64,000 nucleotides of DNA from Flaveria trinervia (GCA_025506515.1 JACCIX010000775.1:31001-95000), one strand, 5' to 3'. Shown: positions 1 to 11,008, counted from the stretch's first letter. Program-made: numbers and translations. The notes: a model not told the origin generated them from the letters alone.

Positions 1-43
1 ACTGTTGACTCTATCTTCAATTCTATCTTCAGCCTTGACTTCA

Positions 44-908
44 TCATTCAAAGAAATCTGCTGGTTCTTCTTTGACTTTGAACATAGGCTTCTGCTTGTA
101 CGTTTCTAACTCTTTCAAAGCTTTTGATATAGCAGACTTGAATTTATTTGCAAGAATGCCTTGTTCTGGTTTAGCTTCATTTGTTTTAATCTCCATCTTG
201 TCCATTCTTTCCAATGTATCTTTTGAAAGACATGAAATATCAATGTTTGCATATAACTCAATAGGTTTATTACTGTCCTTTGAGTACACTTCTAAGACCC
301 CTTTTCTTGATATTCTCATGAATTCAATATCTTTAATATCTTTCTTAACAATGTTGGCATAAGCAAGTGCTTTTCTCAAAGAAATCCTTCCATGGTAGCG
401 TTCATCACATTGATAATAGAAATAAAATATTTCTTGTCTTGCTCAACCACTTCAGGAGAAGCCTTGTCAAATTTTGTACTGACAAAAATGAGATATAACT
501 TGGATGTAACAATTTTAGCTCAAAAACTCCAAATAAAGTAATCATGTCCTCATCCCATCTTTTTAGATTTCGGACTAACTTTAGCTCAATGTCTCACTGT
601 TGTAAAACCATCTGAGAATTGGCTTTGAGTTTTGATTACCGTCAATCACTTTAAGTCCTGGAGTTGTAACTTTTTCAAAGTATTTATCACAAAATTCTAT
701 TAATGAATGTTCTTCTTCTGATTGAACTCCCCTAAGTTTCTTGTTTTTCTTCAAAGGAACAAAATACTCCTTGTCTTCTTGATCACATCTTGTGTTAAGA
801 AAATTACTTGATCTATCCAATCCACGTCTTAATAAATCTACAAACATCTTCCCATGTTTTGCATCAGTAGAATTGATCAGAGGCAGTCTATTTAGTTCTT
901 TTAAGTTG
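44..908 (-). pseudogene. ORF3 of copia D, C-terminal part
   Basis: This is the continuation of D ORF3 after the gypsy A insertion; it joins 22992-25618 across the taagt duplication. Two open stretches remain (847-581 and 379-44 on the minus strand) in different frames, with about 200 bp of broken frame between them. The sequence is hydrophilic and rich in Lys and Glu, with no evident membrane segment. It aligns by eye with the C-terminal third of ORF3 in copia C: a short IIAW-type motif at the end of the preceding part, then an L-rich stretch, then a segment ending near a KPI motif. Function is unknown. Confidence 0.7.
904..908. repeat. Target-site duplication of gypsy A (taagt)
   Basis: The sequence taagt at 904-908 directly precedes the A 5' LTR and is repeated at 22992-22996 directly after its 3' LTR. 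This exact 5-bp match defines A as one insertion of 22,083 bp, including nested copia C. Confidence 0.93.
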
Positions 909-1483
909 TAACACCCGAATATTTATTATTTTGAAGCCGGTGAAGAAAGAAAAGAAAATAAAGTTCAAAGTCGAGGGACCAAACTCGCCAACGAAGAAAA
1001 GTTGGGAAATGTGGTGATATTAGTAGGGAGAGGGCAGCCCACTCTCCCCACACACCCCACATTTCAGTCTTCATAGAGAGAAGAAGAGAGAAAGGAGAAG
1101 AATAAGAGAAAAAGAGTAGTTCGGGTGATTCGGGTGGCCAAACTCGTTGTGTAGCAAGCCAAATCGAAGCCCTTAACGTTGTGCTCGTTTATGTGAGTTC
1201 TAGAACCCCACTTTTACTCTTTTTCAAACGATTTTGGGGCTGGAAAACATCTGAAATCGGGGTTTTGAGTATGTGTATGTTGACCCGTTGTGTATGTGTA
1301 TGTGTATGTATGATGCGTTTGTGGCTTGATTGTGAGCTTGTGTGTGTTTGAATGGTGTTGTGGTATGCATCCCTAAGATTTAGGATGGTTGATTTGGGCT
1401 TAAAATGGGTTTAGATGAGTTTGGAGGCCGAAAACCCTCGGCTGTAGTCGGGATGAACTGCATTCTGCATCAGCTAGGGCTAG

Positions 1484-1800
1484 GCGACCGACTGGAGGCC
1501 GAATGGAGGCCATACGGCCGATTAGGGTGCGATTGGGGTCCATTCGCATGATTGGGGTCCATTCGCACTATTGAAGGTCCATTCGCACGATTGAAAGGCC
1601 AGTCGCATGGAGGTCATGCGACCGAAGGTGTAGTTGCATAAGTGCTCATCCGCATTAATCTCATTCTCATGAGGTTCATTCGCATTGTCCATTCGCACGA
1701 CCGAACGTTCATTCGCATGGGTATTCATCCGCATTAGTTCATTCGCATAGTGTTTAGTCGCATGGAGGCCACGCGACTGAAGGGTGTCCATACGCCCGAA
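1484..1800 (+). repeat. Short-motif array in gypsy A LTR
   Basis: Dense degenerate copies of a motif close to CATTCGCACGATTGAAGG alternate with its inverted form (CATGCGACTGAAGG type). The spacing is irregular at about 15-30 bp, so this is not a simple tandem repeat. The same block lies at 8644-8960 in the 3' LTR and on the opposite strand at about 27060-27300 in solo LTR B. The core CGAYTGA is shared with the arrays of copia C, D, E/F and solo LTR G. Confidence 0.85.
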
Positions 1801-2189
1801 TAGGGCTGTTGCACCCATGGGAAGCGTAGTTTGACTTCTGACTTTCGCGAGAAAGGTCAGATGTAAGTTTTGACGTAAAGGTTTTCATAAGAGCATGTAA
1901 GATGACGATTGAGGCCTTCGAGAGCATGTTGGGCATGACGATGATGATGTTGCATGTTTAGGCTTGTTACGTATGTATGATGTTGCCCCGTATGATGATG
2001 ATGTTTGCGTATGATATGTTCCTTATTATGATGTATGTTTATCTTTCTGGTGGCTTTACGTGTCATGTTAATGAATGAATGAAGTATTATGTAAAGTAAA
2101 GTGAAAGATAATGAAAGTGGAACATAAAGTAAGAATGCATGCATTATTGAATGATAAACGAACGAAGGAAAGGCTTGCAAGCACATAAG

Positions 2190-2470
2190 TGAGGTGAGAA
2201 ACCCAGTGGTTGCAATAGACTCGGATGGTATGCAATCCTTGAGATTGCTATAAGGTGAGCACCCCTTTGGTTGCAATAGACTTGGACATCGCGTTATCGT
2301 GAAGTTGCCATGAGGTGAGCCACCCTATGGTTGCAAGAGACTCGGATAGCATGCGATCGTTGAAATTGGCAATTTGGGGTGAGCAACACTATAGTTGCAA
2401 CAGACTCGGATAGCGCGGAGTCGTTGGGATTGTTAATGAGGTGAGTGACCCTGTTGTCGCAACAGACTTG
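2190..2470 (+). repeat. Five ~60-bp tandem units in gypsy A LTR
   Basis: Each unit reads approximately GAGGTGAGCNACCCT, then TGGTTGCAACAGACTCGG, then a variable GATAGC..GATTG part. Five copies follow one another, and the block recurs at 9349-9625 in the 3' LTR. Solo LTR B of the same family has a different tandem repeat at the equivalent place. Confidence 0.85.
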
Positions 2471-3078
2471 AAGAAACGAAAGTATAAATGAACGAAAGAT
2501 TATGTATGAAAGAACGAAGTATGAATGAACCTAAATGAATTATCGGAATAATGTACAGAACAGGATCTTGGTCATTCAACCTCGGTAATCATGGCTGAGT
2601 GCCACGAAGAGGGTAAAGTCTGACCGGATCTGGATAGAGAAATGAACGATAATGTAACTCACTGAATGAGCAAAGTTAATGAACGGAATGATGAAGATAA
2701 TACTGATATTATCTGTATGTACGTATGATGTATGATCGTGAATGAATGCAAAGTAAAGAATGTTTTATTTATAAAACTAGAACTCACTCAGCAACGCTGA
2801 CATTGATGTGTTTCCAGTTGGCAGGTAATGATTGCTGAGGATAGCACGGGCAACTACTCAGCTCTTTTAGGATGGCATTCTTTTGATTAATGTTTTTGCA
2901 TTGTAATGCGAACAAGCTATTTTGTAATGAATGTTGTATTAATTTGCAAAGGCATTTACATGGAAATGAAGATTGTTTTAGTTTTCCGCTGCGATTTTAT
3001 GAAATACAAATGTAATTATACGTTTTATGTGTGATGAGAACCCAGCTGTAAGCGTCCCGATTTTGGGGCCTTACAAGT

Positions 3079-3091
3079 TGGTATCAAAGCC
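3079..3091 (+). other. Primer-binding site of gypsy A
   Basis: TGGTATCAAAGCC lies 3 bp after the 5' LTR and differs by one base from the usual complement of the initiator tRNA-Met 3' end. The leader 3092-3424 has no ORF that I can support. Confidence 0.85.
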
Positions 3092-3424
3092 AAAGTTTAA
3101 GTTAAATGGGTAAATTTTCAAAATAAACCTTACTTAAACTGAGAATCGGACGGAAAGGGAATGGGATGCCAATATGAGTAGCTGCATGCCATCAGGTATT
3201 TTCGTAAAGTTAACCGGTTTTATGTGCGCATGGTATGTGTTATGTGTTGTATGTGGATTTTAAATACTGATGTAGTCAGGACAGGTAATGCTTGGGGTGT
3301 GAAGAGTAAAGTAAGTGGCTAATCACAACTGGCCACTGTAATTATGGACTTACTATACTTAACATAAACTGAGATGTTCCCTTGAATGACTGTGTTGGTG
3401 TTTGAATCTTTCAGTGTGCGTGTG

Positions 3425-4744
3425 ATGGGCGGAGGTAGATCTTCGAAAGCTTCACGGGGTGGAGGTCACGGTGCTGAACCGCGACCCAAGAGAGGGAGAC
3501 CCAGAGTTGAGAAAGTGGTTCATGAAGAACCAGAGACCCCTGATCCAGAGGGTGGAGACAAGAGCGCTAATCTGAGGGCCTCAGTAAAGGAGGCTGTGGT
3601 GGAAGAAATTGATCAGGTCATGCAGACGATCCTACCATCTGTGGTGACCGAAGTGATCAAGGTGGTAAGAGAAGGGGAAAGAAAGGAGAAGAACAGATCC
3701 TCTAGAGAATGGGAACAACCAGAGCCAGAAACGGTTCTATTTGATGATGAAGAGGAAGAAGAAGAGCCTGCGCCGGAGACGAAACGAGGATGCAATTATG
3801 GGGCTTTTATGAGATGCAAGCCCCCTATATTGATGGAAATGGCACTGTTGCAGCTGCTCACCGGTGGGTGAGGGAAATGGAGGCTGTTCTCGATATCAGC
3901 GAGTGCCGGGAAGACCAAAAGGTGAAGTTCACTACCCACTCTTTTGTGGATTCGGCCTTGTGTTGGTAGGACAACATTGTCCAAGCCGAGGGTAGCAGGG
4001 CCATCGGGAGGATGAGATGGCCTGGACTGAGAAAGTTGGTGATTGAGGAGTTTTGTCCTCATCGGGAAATGGACAAGGTCGAAAGGGAGTTCTTGCAACT
4101 GGAGGCGGGAACTATGACGCACGAGCAGTACACCACGAAATTCAACGAGATGGCACGTCTGGTGCTGGATCAGGTGACACCTTTGTCACGAAAGATTAAA
4201 AGATACATTCCGGGTTTGCCAGCGGATATTCGCAGGAACATGATCGCTGCCCGGCCGAGTACGTTTAGGTCGGTGGTGGATTTGGCAGGGAGACTGTACG
4301 ATAAGAGAACAATGGTGGTGACTAAGGGTGGCAAGCGGTAGTGATCGAAATTGGCGCGGGAAGAGATTTGGTCAGGGTGATACCTCGACGGGTAATAAGA
4401 AGGAACGAGTGGATGATCGCCGTGTGGTCACATCAAGTGCGGGGTCGAAAAGGTGTGGAAAGTGTGGAAGGGAGCGCACTGGGGAATGTAGGTTTGGGTC
4501 AAACTTGTGCTTCAAATGTGGGAAGGCGGGGCACCTGGCAAGGGACTGTCGTATAGTCCGGTGCTATAACTGTGGCGAAGAGGGTCACATAAGTAAGGAT
4601 TGTAAGAAGCCGAGGGCTAAGAGTTCTGGGGTGAAGAGAACTAGAGGTGAAGGACCGAGGGCGAGCGCCAAAGTATTTACCATGACACAGGAGGAAGCTA
4701 GGATAGACCCTGATGTCGTGTCCGGTACGTTTCTGGTGAACTAA
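3425..4744 (+). pseudogene. gag: gag of gypsy A
   Basis: Capsid/nucleocapsid polyprotein that would package element RNA. I start it at ATG 3425, where a Gly/Arg-rich N-terminus begins; an in-frame ATG at 3386 is less likely. In order it has a basic N-terminus, an acidic E-run (about codons 115-125), the retrotransposon gag domain (about 3800-4330) and two CCHC knuckles, CFKCGKAGHLARDC and CYNCGEEGHISKDC, near 4510-4610. Breaks seen: a frameshift near 3820, a Trp-to-stop TAG at 3967, a frameshift near 4330, and TAA at 4742 in frame with the protease that follows. Two knuckles are normal for this group. Confidence 0.88.
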
Positions 4745-5231
4745 ACTTTAGCTTCTGTGCTATTTGATTCTGGTGCTAGTAAGAGTTTTATTTTTGGTGC
4801 TTTCTGTGCTAAGCTGCTGTTAGTAGTAGACGTGTTGATGCACCCTTTGATGTAGAAACTGCCATAGGTAAGTCCACCAGGATTTCTGAGATAATAGAGA
4901 ATTGTGATGTGGAACTTGAGGGTCATAAGTTTCCTGTTAGACCATTTGTGATGACCTTGGGTGGTTTCGATTTGGTTCTTAGGATGGATTGGCTGGCGGA
5001 CTTCAAGGCGAACACTGTGTGTCGCAAGAAGCTGATTCAATTGACAGCGCCTGACGGAAGTTTGGTAACGGTTTATGGTGATCGAGTCACGACGATACTG
5101 AAGGTGATCTCAATGGCGGTAGCGGGAAATGTATGAGGCATGGATGTAGCGCCTACTTGGCGTATGTAAAGGATGTAGATGGACCAACATCACAACTGTC
5201 TGATGTACCGGTTGTGTGAGACTTTCCAGAC
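4745..5231 (+). pseudogene. Aspartic protease region of gypsy A
   Basis: Retropepsin-like domain that would cleave Gag-Pol. The catalytic LFDSGAS motif is intact, with Asp-Ser-Gly at 4766-4774, in the same frame as the end of gag. A frameshift near 4815 moves the rest to another frame, readable at 4909-5136 with a GGFDLVLRMDWL motif typical of the end of chromoviral protease. Further damage near 5136-5230 separates it from the RT frame. Confidence 0.82.
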
Positions 5232-7565
5232 GTGTTCCCAGAAGATTTACCAGGGGTACCACCTGACAAAGAAATTGAATTTCAGATTGATCTGATACCG
5301 GGTGCCCAACCTGTTGCCAAGGCACCATATCGGTTAGCTATGATGGAGATGAAAGAGTTGATGGAACAGTTGCAAGAGTTGCTTGATAAGGGGTTCATTA
5401 GACCGAGTATCTCTCCTTGGGGTGCTCCAGTCCTGTTTGTAAAGAAGAAGGATGGTAGTATGAGGATGTCCATTGACTACCGCGAGCTGAACAAGTTGAC
5501 AGTGAAGAACCGATACCCCTTAGCGAGAATAGATGATTTGTTCGATCAGCTTCAGGGTGCCAGTTGGTTTTCAAGGATAGATCTTCGATCTGGCTATCAT
5601 CAATTGAAGGTAAAGGAGCAAGATATCCCTAAAATAGCTTTCCGCACGCGCTATGGTCATTACGAGTTTGTGGTCATGTCCTTTGGTTTGACCAACGCGG
5701 CAGCTGCTTTTATGGATTTGATGAACCGTGTGTGTCAGCCGATGCTGGATAAATCAGTGATTGTGTTTATTGATGATATCCTGATTTACTCGAGGAGCGA
5801 AGTAGAGCATGCCGGTCACATTCGGGAGGTTCTAGAGACGTTGAGAAGGGAGAAATTGTATGCTAATTTCTCAAAATGCGCGTTTTGGTTGCGCGAAGTT
5901 CAGTTTTTGGGTCATGTGGTGAATCCTGATGGGATTATGGTGGACCCGGCAAAAGTGGAGGCGGTTATGCAATGGAGGTCACCAAAGACGCCATCCGAGA
6001 TTCGTAGTTTCTTGGGTTTGGCGGGCTACTATAGAAGATTCATCCAAGACTTCTCTAAGATTGCTTCTCCACTAACTAAGTTGACCCGAAAAGATGTGAA
6101 GTTTGTATGGGGTCAAGCTCAAGAGAAGGCGTTCGAAGAGCTGAAGGCAAGACTGACTCAAGCTCCTGTTTTGACATTAGCCGATGGAAGCGAAGATCTG
6201 ATGGATTATTCTGATGCTTTATACTCAGGGTTGGGGTGTGTGTTAATGCATAGAGGAAAGGTTATAGCCTATACATCCCGACAGTTGAAAGTTCATGAGG
6301 TTAATTATCCCACTCATGACTTGGAGCTAGCAGTCGTGGTCTTTGCATTGAAGATTTGGAGGCACTACCTCTACGGGACGAAGTGCACCATATTCACTGA
6401 CCACAAGAGTCTGAAGTACTTCTTCGAGCAGAAGGATCTGAACATGAGGCAGAGACGGTGGTTGGAACTTATAAAGGACTATGATTGTGAGATCCACTAC
6501 CATCCGGGCATGGCCAATGTAGTGGCTGACGCCCTTAGCCGGAAGGAGAGACCCGAGCCGATTGAAGTGAAAGCATATCAGTTGATGATGACCTCCGATG
6601 AAATGAAGCAAGTCAAAGAGTTTCAAGATGAGGTGTTGAAAGAAGATCATCTTAACTCTGAAAGAATGAGGAGTCTGGTCGCGGAATTAGGTGAAAACAC
6701 ACTCGGTGTTAGTACCCGATTCGGTCGTGTGTGGATTCCTTGTTTTGGGGATCTATGGGTGAAGATTGTGGATGAAGCTCACAAGACTCGATACTCCATT
6801 CATCCTGGTGCCACGAAAATATACCATGATATGAAGAAAGATTATTGGTGGCTGGGTATGAGGCGTGACGTGGTGGAGTATGTGAGTAAGTGCCTTACTT
6901 GCTTACAGGTGAAGACCGAGCAACAAAAGCCGTATGAGAAGATACAACGTTTGGATATACCAGAATGGAAGTGGGAGCACATCACCATGGATTTTATTAC
7001 AAAGCCGCCGCGTACCCCGAAAGGGTATGATGCCATATGGGTGATAGTTGATCGCTTGACGAAGAGTGCTCACTTCCTACCGATCCGCGAGACATGTTCG
7101 TCAGAGAGGTTAGCTGATCTGGTCATCAAGGAAATTGTAACTCGTCACGGTGTGCCAGTGTCTATTGTGTCGGATCGCAACACCAGGTTTACATCTAAAT
7201 TTTGGGAGAAGTTCCACGACGCTATGGGGACGAGATTACATATTCACACGGCTTATCATCCCCAGACTGATGGTCAGTCAGAAAGGACCATTCAGACACT
7301 GGAAGACATGCTCCGGGCATGTGTGATCGATTTTGGTGGAAGTTGGGATGACCACCTACCGTTAGTCGAACTCTCATACAACAACAGCTATCATGCCCGC
7401 ATTGGCATGCCTCCATATGATATGTTATACGGTAGGAGAGGTAGAAGACCCGTTTGTTGGGGTGAAATTGGTCAAAAGGAATTGGGGAGCGTCGAGGTAA
7501 TCGAGGCTACGACTAAGAACATTGAAAAGATCAAAGCCTTTATGAAGGCAGCCAAAGATAGATAG
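5232..7565 (+). CDS. pol: Gypsy A reverse transcriptase-RNase H-integrase (open, 777 codons)
   Basis: This is the longest intact ORF in the window. It copies element RNA into DNA and integrates it. Seen in order: RT with SIDYREL near residue 84 and the catalytic FIDD at 5766-5777 (residue 179); RNase H from about residue 325, where the first catalytic Asp is followed by AL rather than the usual AS, then TDHKSL near 390; an integrase HHCC-like zinc region near 515-560; the integrase core with D in TMDF near 586, D in VSDRN near 647 and E in QSERT near 683, giving D-x35-E. The ORF begins inside the protease-RT linker, so the shown start is not native. It ends at a TAG (7563) inside the integrase C-terminal region. 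Confidence 0.92.
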   Translation: MFPEDLPGVPPDKEIEFQIDLIPGAQPVAKAPYRLAMMEMKELMEQLQELLDKGFIRPSISPWGAPVLFVKKKDGSMRMSIDYRELNKLTVKNRYPLARIDDLFDQLQGASWFSRIDLRSGYHQLKVKEQDIPKIAFRTRYGHYEFVVMSFGLTNAAAAFMDLMNRVCQPMLDKSVIVFIDDILIYSRSEVEHAGHIREVLETLRREKLYANFSKCAFWLREVQFLGHVVNPDGIMVDPAKVEAVMQWRSPKTPSEIRSFLGLAGYYRRFIQDFSKIASPLTKLTRKDVKFVWGQAQEKAFEELKARLTQAPVLTLADGSEDLMDYSDALYSGLGCVLMHRGKVIAYTSRQLKVHEVNYPTHDLELAVVVFALKIWRHYLYGTKCTIFTDHKSLKYFFEQKDLNMRQRRWLELIKDYDCEIHYHPGMANVVADALSRKERPEPIEVKAYQLMMTSDEMKQVKEFQDEVLKEDHLNSERMRSLVAELGENTLGVSTRFGRVWIPCFGDLWVKIVDEAHKTRYSIHPGATKIYHDMKKDYWWLGMRRDVVEYVSKCLTCLQVKTEQQKPYEKIQRLDIPEWKWEHITMDFITKPPRTPKGYDAIWVIVDRLTKSAHFLPIRETCSSERLADLVIKEIVTRHGVPVSIVSDRNTRFTSKFWEKFHDAMGTRLHIHTAYHPQTDGQSERTIQTLEDMLRACVIDFGGSWDDHLPLVELSYNNSYHARIGMPPYDMLYGRRGRRPVCWGEIGQKELGSVEVIEATTKNIEKIKAFMKAAKDR

Positions 7566-8029
7566 AAGTCGTATGCTGATAAACGACGCAGGCCGATTGA
7601 GTTCCAGGTGGGTGACCAGGTTATGTTGAAGGTCTCACCTTGGAAGGGTATTATCCGTTTTAGAAAGCGGGGCAAGTTGAGCCCAAGGTATATAGGCCCT
7701 TTCGAATCACTGCTCGAGTAGGAGAGGTGGCTTATAGACTGGAGTTACCGGATGAGTTAAATGGAATTCACCCAACATTCCACATATCTCATCTATGGAA
7801 GTGCCTAGCAGATGAAGATATGATTGTCCCATTGGAAGATATCGAAGTAGATGAACGACTCAATTATGTGGAGCAACCAATGGCAATCATCGACCGAAAG
7901 GAGAAAAGGCTAAGGAAAAAAGTGGTTCCTCTTGTGCGTGTACAGTGGAAGCACAGGAAGGGATCCGAGTCAACGTGGGAGACAGAGGAAGAAATGAGAC
8001 AACATTATCCACGTTTGTTTGATGAATAA
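7566..8029 (+). pseudogene. Integrase C-terminus and chromodomain of gypsy A
   Basis: Continues integrase after the TAG at 7563-7565. The first part keeps the pol frame with a GDQVML motif and an SPRYIGPF motif. A 1-nt deletion near 7701 shifts the frame, and an open segment then runs to the stop at 8029. It contains FHISHLWK and, from about 7860, a chromodomain ending WKHRKGSESTWE. Chromodomains of chromoviral integrases are thought to guide insertion to marked chromatin. The expected position and order are preserved. Confidence 0.87.
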
Positions 8030-8050
8030 CAGGTTTCAGGGACGAAACCT

Positions 8051-8067
8051 ATTTGAGGGGGTGGACT
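8051..8067 (+). other. Polypurine tract of gypsy A
   Basis: ATTTGAGGGGGTGGACT lies directly before the 3' LTR and contains the G-rich core that primes plus-strand DNA synthesis. Confidence 0.82.
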
Positions 8068-9770
8068 TGTAACACCCGAATATTTATTATTTTGAAGCCG
8101 GTGACGAAAGAAAAGAAAATAAGTTCAAAGTCGAGGGACCAAACTCGCCAACGAAGAAAAGTTGGGAAATGTGGTGATATTAGTAAGGAGAGGGCAGCCC
8201 ACTCTCCACTCACACCCCACATTTCAGACTTCATAGAGAGAATAAGAGAGAAAGGAGAAGAATAAGAGAAAAAGAGTGGTTCGGGTCATTCGGGTGGCCA
8301 AACTCATTGTGTAGCAAGCCAAATCGAAGCCCTTAATGTTGTTCTCGTTTATGTGAGTTCTAGAACCCCATTTTTACTTGTTTTCAAATGATTTTGGGGC
8401 TGGAAAACATCTGAAATTAGGTTTTTGATTGTGTGTATGTTGACCCGTTGTGTATGTGTTTGTGTATGTATGATGCGTTTGTGGCTTGATTGTGAGCTTG
8501 TGTGTGTTTGAATGGTGTTGTGGTATGCAACCCTAAGGTTTAGGATGGTCGATTTGGGCTTAAAATGGGTTTAGATGTGTTTGCAGGCCGAAAACCCTTG
8601 GCTGCGGTCGGGATGAACTGCATTGTGCATCAGCTAGGGCTAGGCGACCGACTGGAGGCTGAATGGAGGCCATACGGCTGAATAGGGTGCGATTGGGGTC
8701 CATTCGCACTACTGGGATCCATTCGCACGATTGAAGGTCCATTCGCACGATTGAAAGGCCAGTCGCATGGAGGTCATGCGACTGAAGGTCTAGTCGCATA
8801 AGTGCTCATCCGCATTAATCTCATTCGCATGAGGTTCATCCGCATTGTCCATTCGCACGACCGAACGTTCATTCGCATGGGTATTCATCTGCATTAGTTC
8901 ATTCGCATAGTGTTCAGTCGCATGGAGGCCACGCGACTGAAGGGTGTCCATACGCCCGAATAGGGATGTTGCACCCATGGGAAGCGTAGTTTGACTTCTG
9001 ACTTCGGGAGAAAGGTCAGATGTATGTTTTGACGTAAAGGTTTTCGTAAGAGCATGTAAGATGACGATTGAGGCCTTAGAGAGCATGTTGGGCATGACGA
9101 TGATGATGTTGCATGTTTAGGCTTGTTACGTATGTATGATGTTGCCCTGTATGATGATGATGTTTGCATATGATATGTTCCTTATTATGATGTATGTTTA
9201 TCTTTCTGGTGGCTTTACGTGTCATGTGAATGAATGAATGAAGTATTATGTAAAGTAAAGTGAAAGATAATGAAAGTGGAACATAAAGTAAGAATGCATG
9301 CATTATTGAATGCTGAACGAACGAAGGAAAGGCTTGCAAACACATAAGCGAGGTGAGCAACCCTTGGTTGCAACAGACTCGGATGGTATGCAATCCTTGA
9401 GATTGCTATGAGGTGAGCACCCCTTTGGTTGCAACAGACTCGGACAGCGCGTTATCATGAAGTTGCCATGAGGTGAGCCACCCTATGGTTGCAAGAGACT
9501 CGGATAGCATGCGATCGTTCAAATTGGCAATTTAGGGTGAGCAACACTATAGTTGCAATAGACTCGGATAGCACGGAGTCGTTGGGATTGTTAATGAGGT
9601 GAGCGACCCTGTTGTCGCAACAGACTCGAAGAAACGAAAGTGTAAATGAACGAAAGATTATGTATGAAAGAACAAAGTATGAATGAACGTAAATGAATTA
9701 TCGGAATAATGTACAGAATAGGATCTTGGTCATCGACCTCAGTAATCGTGGTTGTGTGCCACGAAGAGGG
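8068..9770 (+). repeat. 3' LTR of gypsy A, first part
   Basis: Starts TGTAACACCC like the 5' LTR and matches it until GAAGAGGG at 9770, where copia C is inserted. It contains the motif array (about 8644-8960) and the 60-bp tandem units (about 9349-9625). The rest of the LTR is at 22534-22991. Confidence 0.92.
9766..9770. repeat. Target-site duplication of copia C (gaggg)
   Basis: gaggg at 9766-9770 recurs at 22529-22533, directly after the C 3' LTR. The A LTR sequence then continues with TAAAGTC as in the intact copy near 2610. Confidence 0.93.
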
Positions 9771-10012
9771 TGTTGATACATTTATGTCCCTAGATCATGA
9801 TATGAAATGTAATAGATCTTATTTATCTTATTCTGGTGTAATTTGATATGATTAATGAAATGATATTGGTTGTTTATGATTTGTAATGACTAATATTTCA
9901 TTAATGAGTTGATATTAAATTGGTTAATTAGGTTAGCGATTGTTTGAATGGTTACACATATGTTTATTAATTAATACATTCAAACTTAACATAATGAAGT
10001 TCTCGTGCGAAT

Positions 10013-10225
10013 GGCCCATGCGAATGGACCATAAGCATGAATAACTTCATACGAATGACTCAGTCGCACGACTGAACCGGGAGATTGGATTAGTCGTATG
10101 ATTGACACATAAGATTGGCTCAGTCGCACGACTGAACACTCAGTCGTGCAGATGAATCAACCGCATGGTTCAATCGCACGATTGAACCATACTAATGGTT
10201 CAGTCGCACGATTGAATAATACCAA
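10013..10225 (+). repeat. Motif array in U3 of copia C
   Basis: Repeated CAGTCGCACGACTGAAC and variants, such as CAGTCGTATGATTGAC and TTCAATCGCACGATTGAAC. The unit is nearly self-complementary: CAGTCG and CGACTG flank a 2-bp centre. About ten units lie within 210 bp directly upstream of the TATA box. The 3' LTR copy is at 22043-22255. Confidence 0.87.
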
Positions 10226-10227
10226 CC

Positions 10228-10235
10228 TATAAATA
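10228..10235 (+). promoter_or_regulatory. TATA box of copia C LTR
   Basis: TATAAATA lies just after the array and before a T/A-poor leader. The same octamer is at 22257-22264 in the 3' LTR and at 19033-19040 upstream of ORF3. Confidence 0.75.
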
Positions 10236-10502
10236 CAACCCAATTCGTGAAAAATAAGGGCTTTTGATTAATTACGATTCTAGACGTACTCTAGCCGTTC
10301 AGAACCCTCACAATTTGTTCTCCAAGTTCATAGAACACATTAGATCGATTCCCAATCAATTTCTAACGTTAGTTTCAATTCTTGATTGATTCTTCGTGTG
10401 TTCTCACTAATTGGATCGCCAATCAAATAGGATTCCGCACTATTTGATCTGGTTTACACGCTAATCTCCAGGTATTTCATTCAAATACCAGGTCCTAACA
10501 AG

Positions 10503-10515
10503 TGGTATCAGAGCC
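10503..10515 (+). other. Primer-binding site of copia C
   Basis: TGGTATCAGAGCC starts 2 bp after the 5' LTR and is complementary to the initiator tRNA-Met 3' end. Confidence 0.92.
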
Positions 10516-10726
10516 ATAGGCTCTTGATTACGTGTGATTCAATCAATATTGATAAAAAGCTTGTGTTTTTGCACTAAAAACGCAATCTTTTGTGTCAAAA
10601 GTGATCTTGTACATTCCCTGCTCATCAAAGTTTGGTTTCTACGGACTTAGGCAATTAGACCTTGCGAAAGTTCGAATTTTTACGGCTAAAACACGTTTAA
10701 CCTAGAAATTTTCGCAAAACAGCAGC

Positions 10727-10963
10727 TTGAGTCGCACGAGTGAGCCATTCGCACGACTGGACCTCATTCGCATTGCTAGACGCACGATTGGACATAGTCG
10801 CATCTCCATTCGTACGATTGAACCTTTCGGTCGTACTGTTCATACGCATCAAATTCATTCGCACGACTGAGCTAATCGCTTAGTTCAGCCGCACGATTGA
10901 ACCAGTCGTAGAGTTCATATGCACGACTAGACCATTCGCACCCTTCAGTCGCCCCAGTGACAA
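10727..10963 (+). repeat. Leader motif array of copia C
   Basis: A second cluster of the C motif (GTCGCACGAGTGAGC, ATTCGCACGACTGGAC and similar) lies in the transcribed leader between the PBS and gag. It is followed by a short direct repeat, AGACTTAAAGTTATT twice, just before the gag ATG. Confidence 0.83.
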
Positions 10964-11008
10964 TTTGTTTTAGTAGACTTAAAGTTATTAGACTTAAAGT
11001 TATTCGCA

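Larger units (their letters stand above)
909..3075 (+). repeat. 5' LTR of gypsy A
   Basis: It runs from TGTAACACCC to GGGGCCTTACA (2,167 bp) and is matched by the split 3' LTR (8068-9770 plus 22534-22991, 2,161 bp). It holds a TGTATG-rich stretch near 1265-1320, the motif array at 1484-1800, GA-rich coiling repeats of GAATGAAT type and a block of five 60-bp units at 2190-2470. A TATA-like site is expected near 1070-1085, where solo LTR B has TTATAAAG, but here that site is degraded. Another candidate is TTTATAAAAC near 2765. Confidence 0.92.
9771..10500 (+). repeat. 5' LTR of copia C
   Basis: Starts TGTTGATAC and ends CCTAACA. U3 holds the motif array at 10013-10225, followed directly by the TATA box at 10228. 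The part after the TATA box includes CTCCAG|GTATTT near 10470, which resembles a 5' splice site. Confidence 0.92.

Noticed and set aside
1857..2276. Minus-strand His/Thr-rich ORFs in the gypsy A LTR (and at 9076-9393)
   Set aside because: They arise from GAATGAAT and ATGATG repeats read backwards; no domain, and the LTR copies differ by frame breaks.
3386..3424. Upstream in-frame ATG of gypsy A gag as the start
   Set aside because: The 13 residues before ATG 3425 are hydrophobic and unlike the Gly/Arg-rich gag beginning; the downstream ATG fits better.
10503..10515. tRNA gene fragments at the PBS positions (also 3079, 34367, 59436, 62678)
   Set aside because: Only 12-13 bp complementary to a tRNA 3' end, directly after LTRs; these are primer-binding sites.
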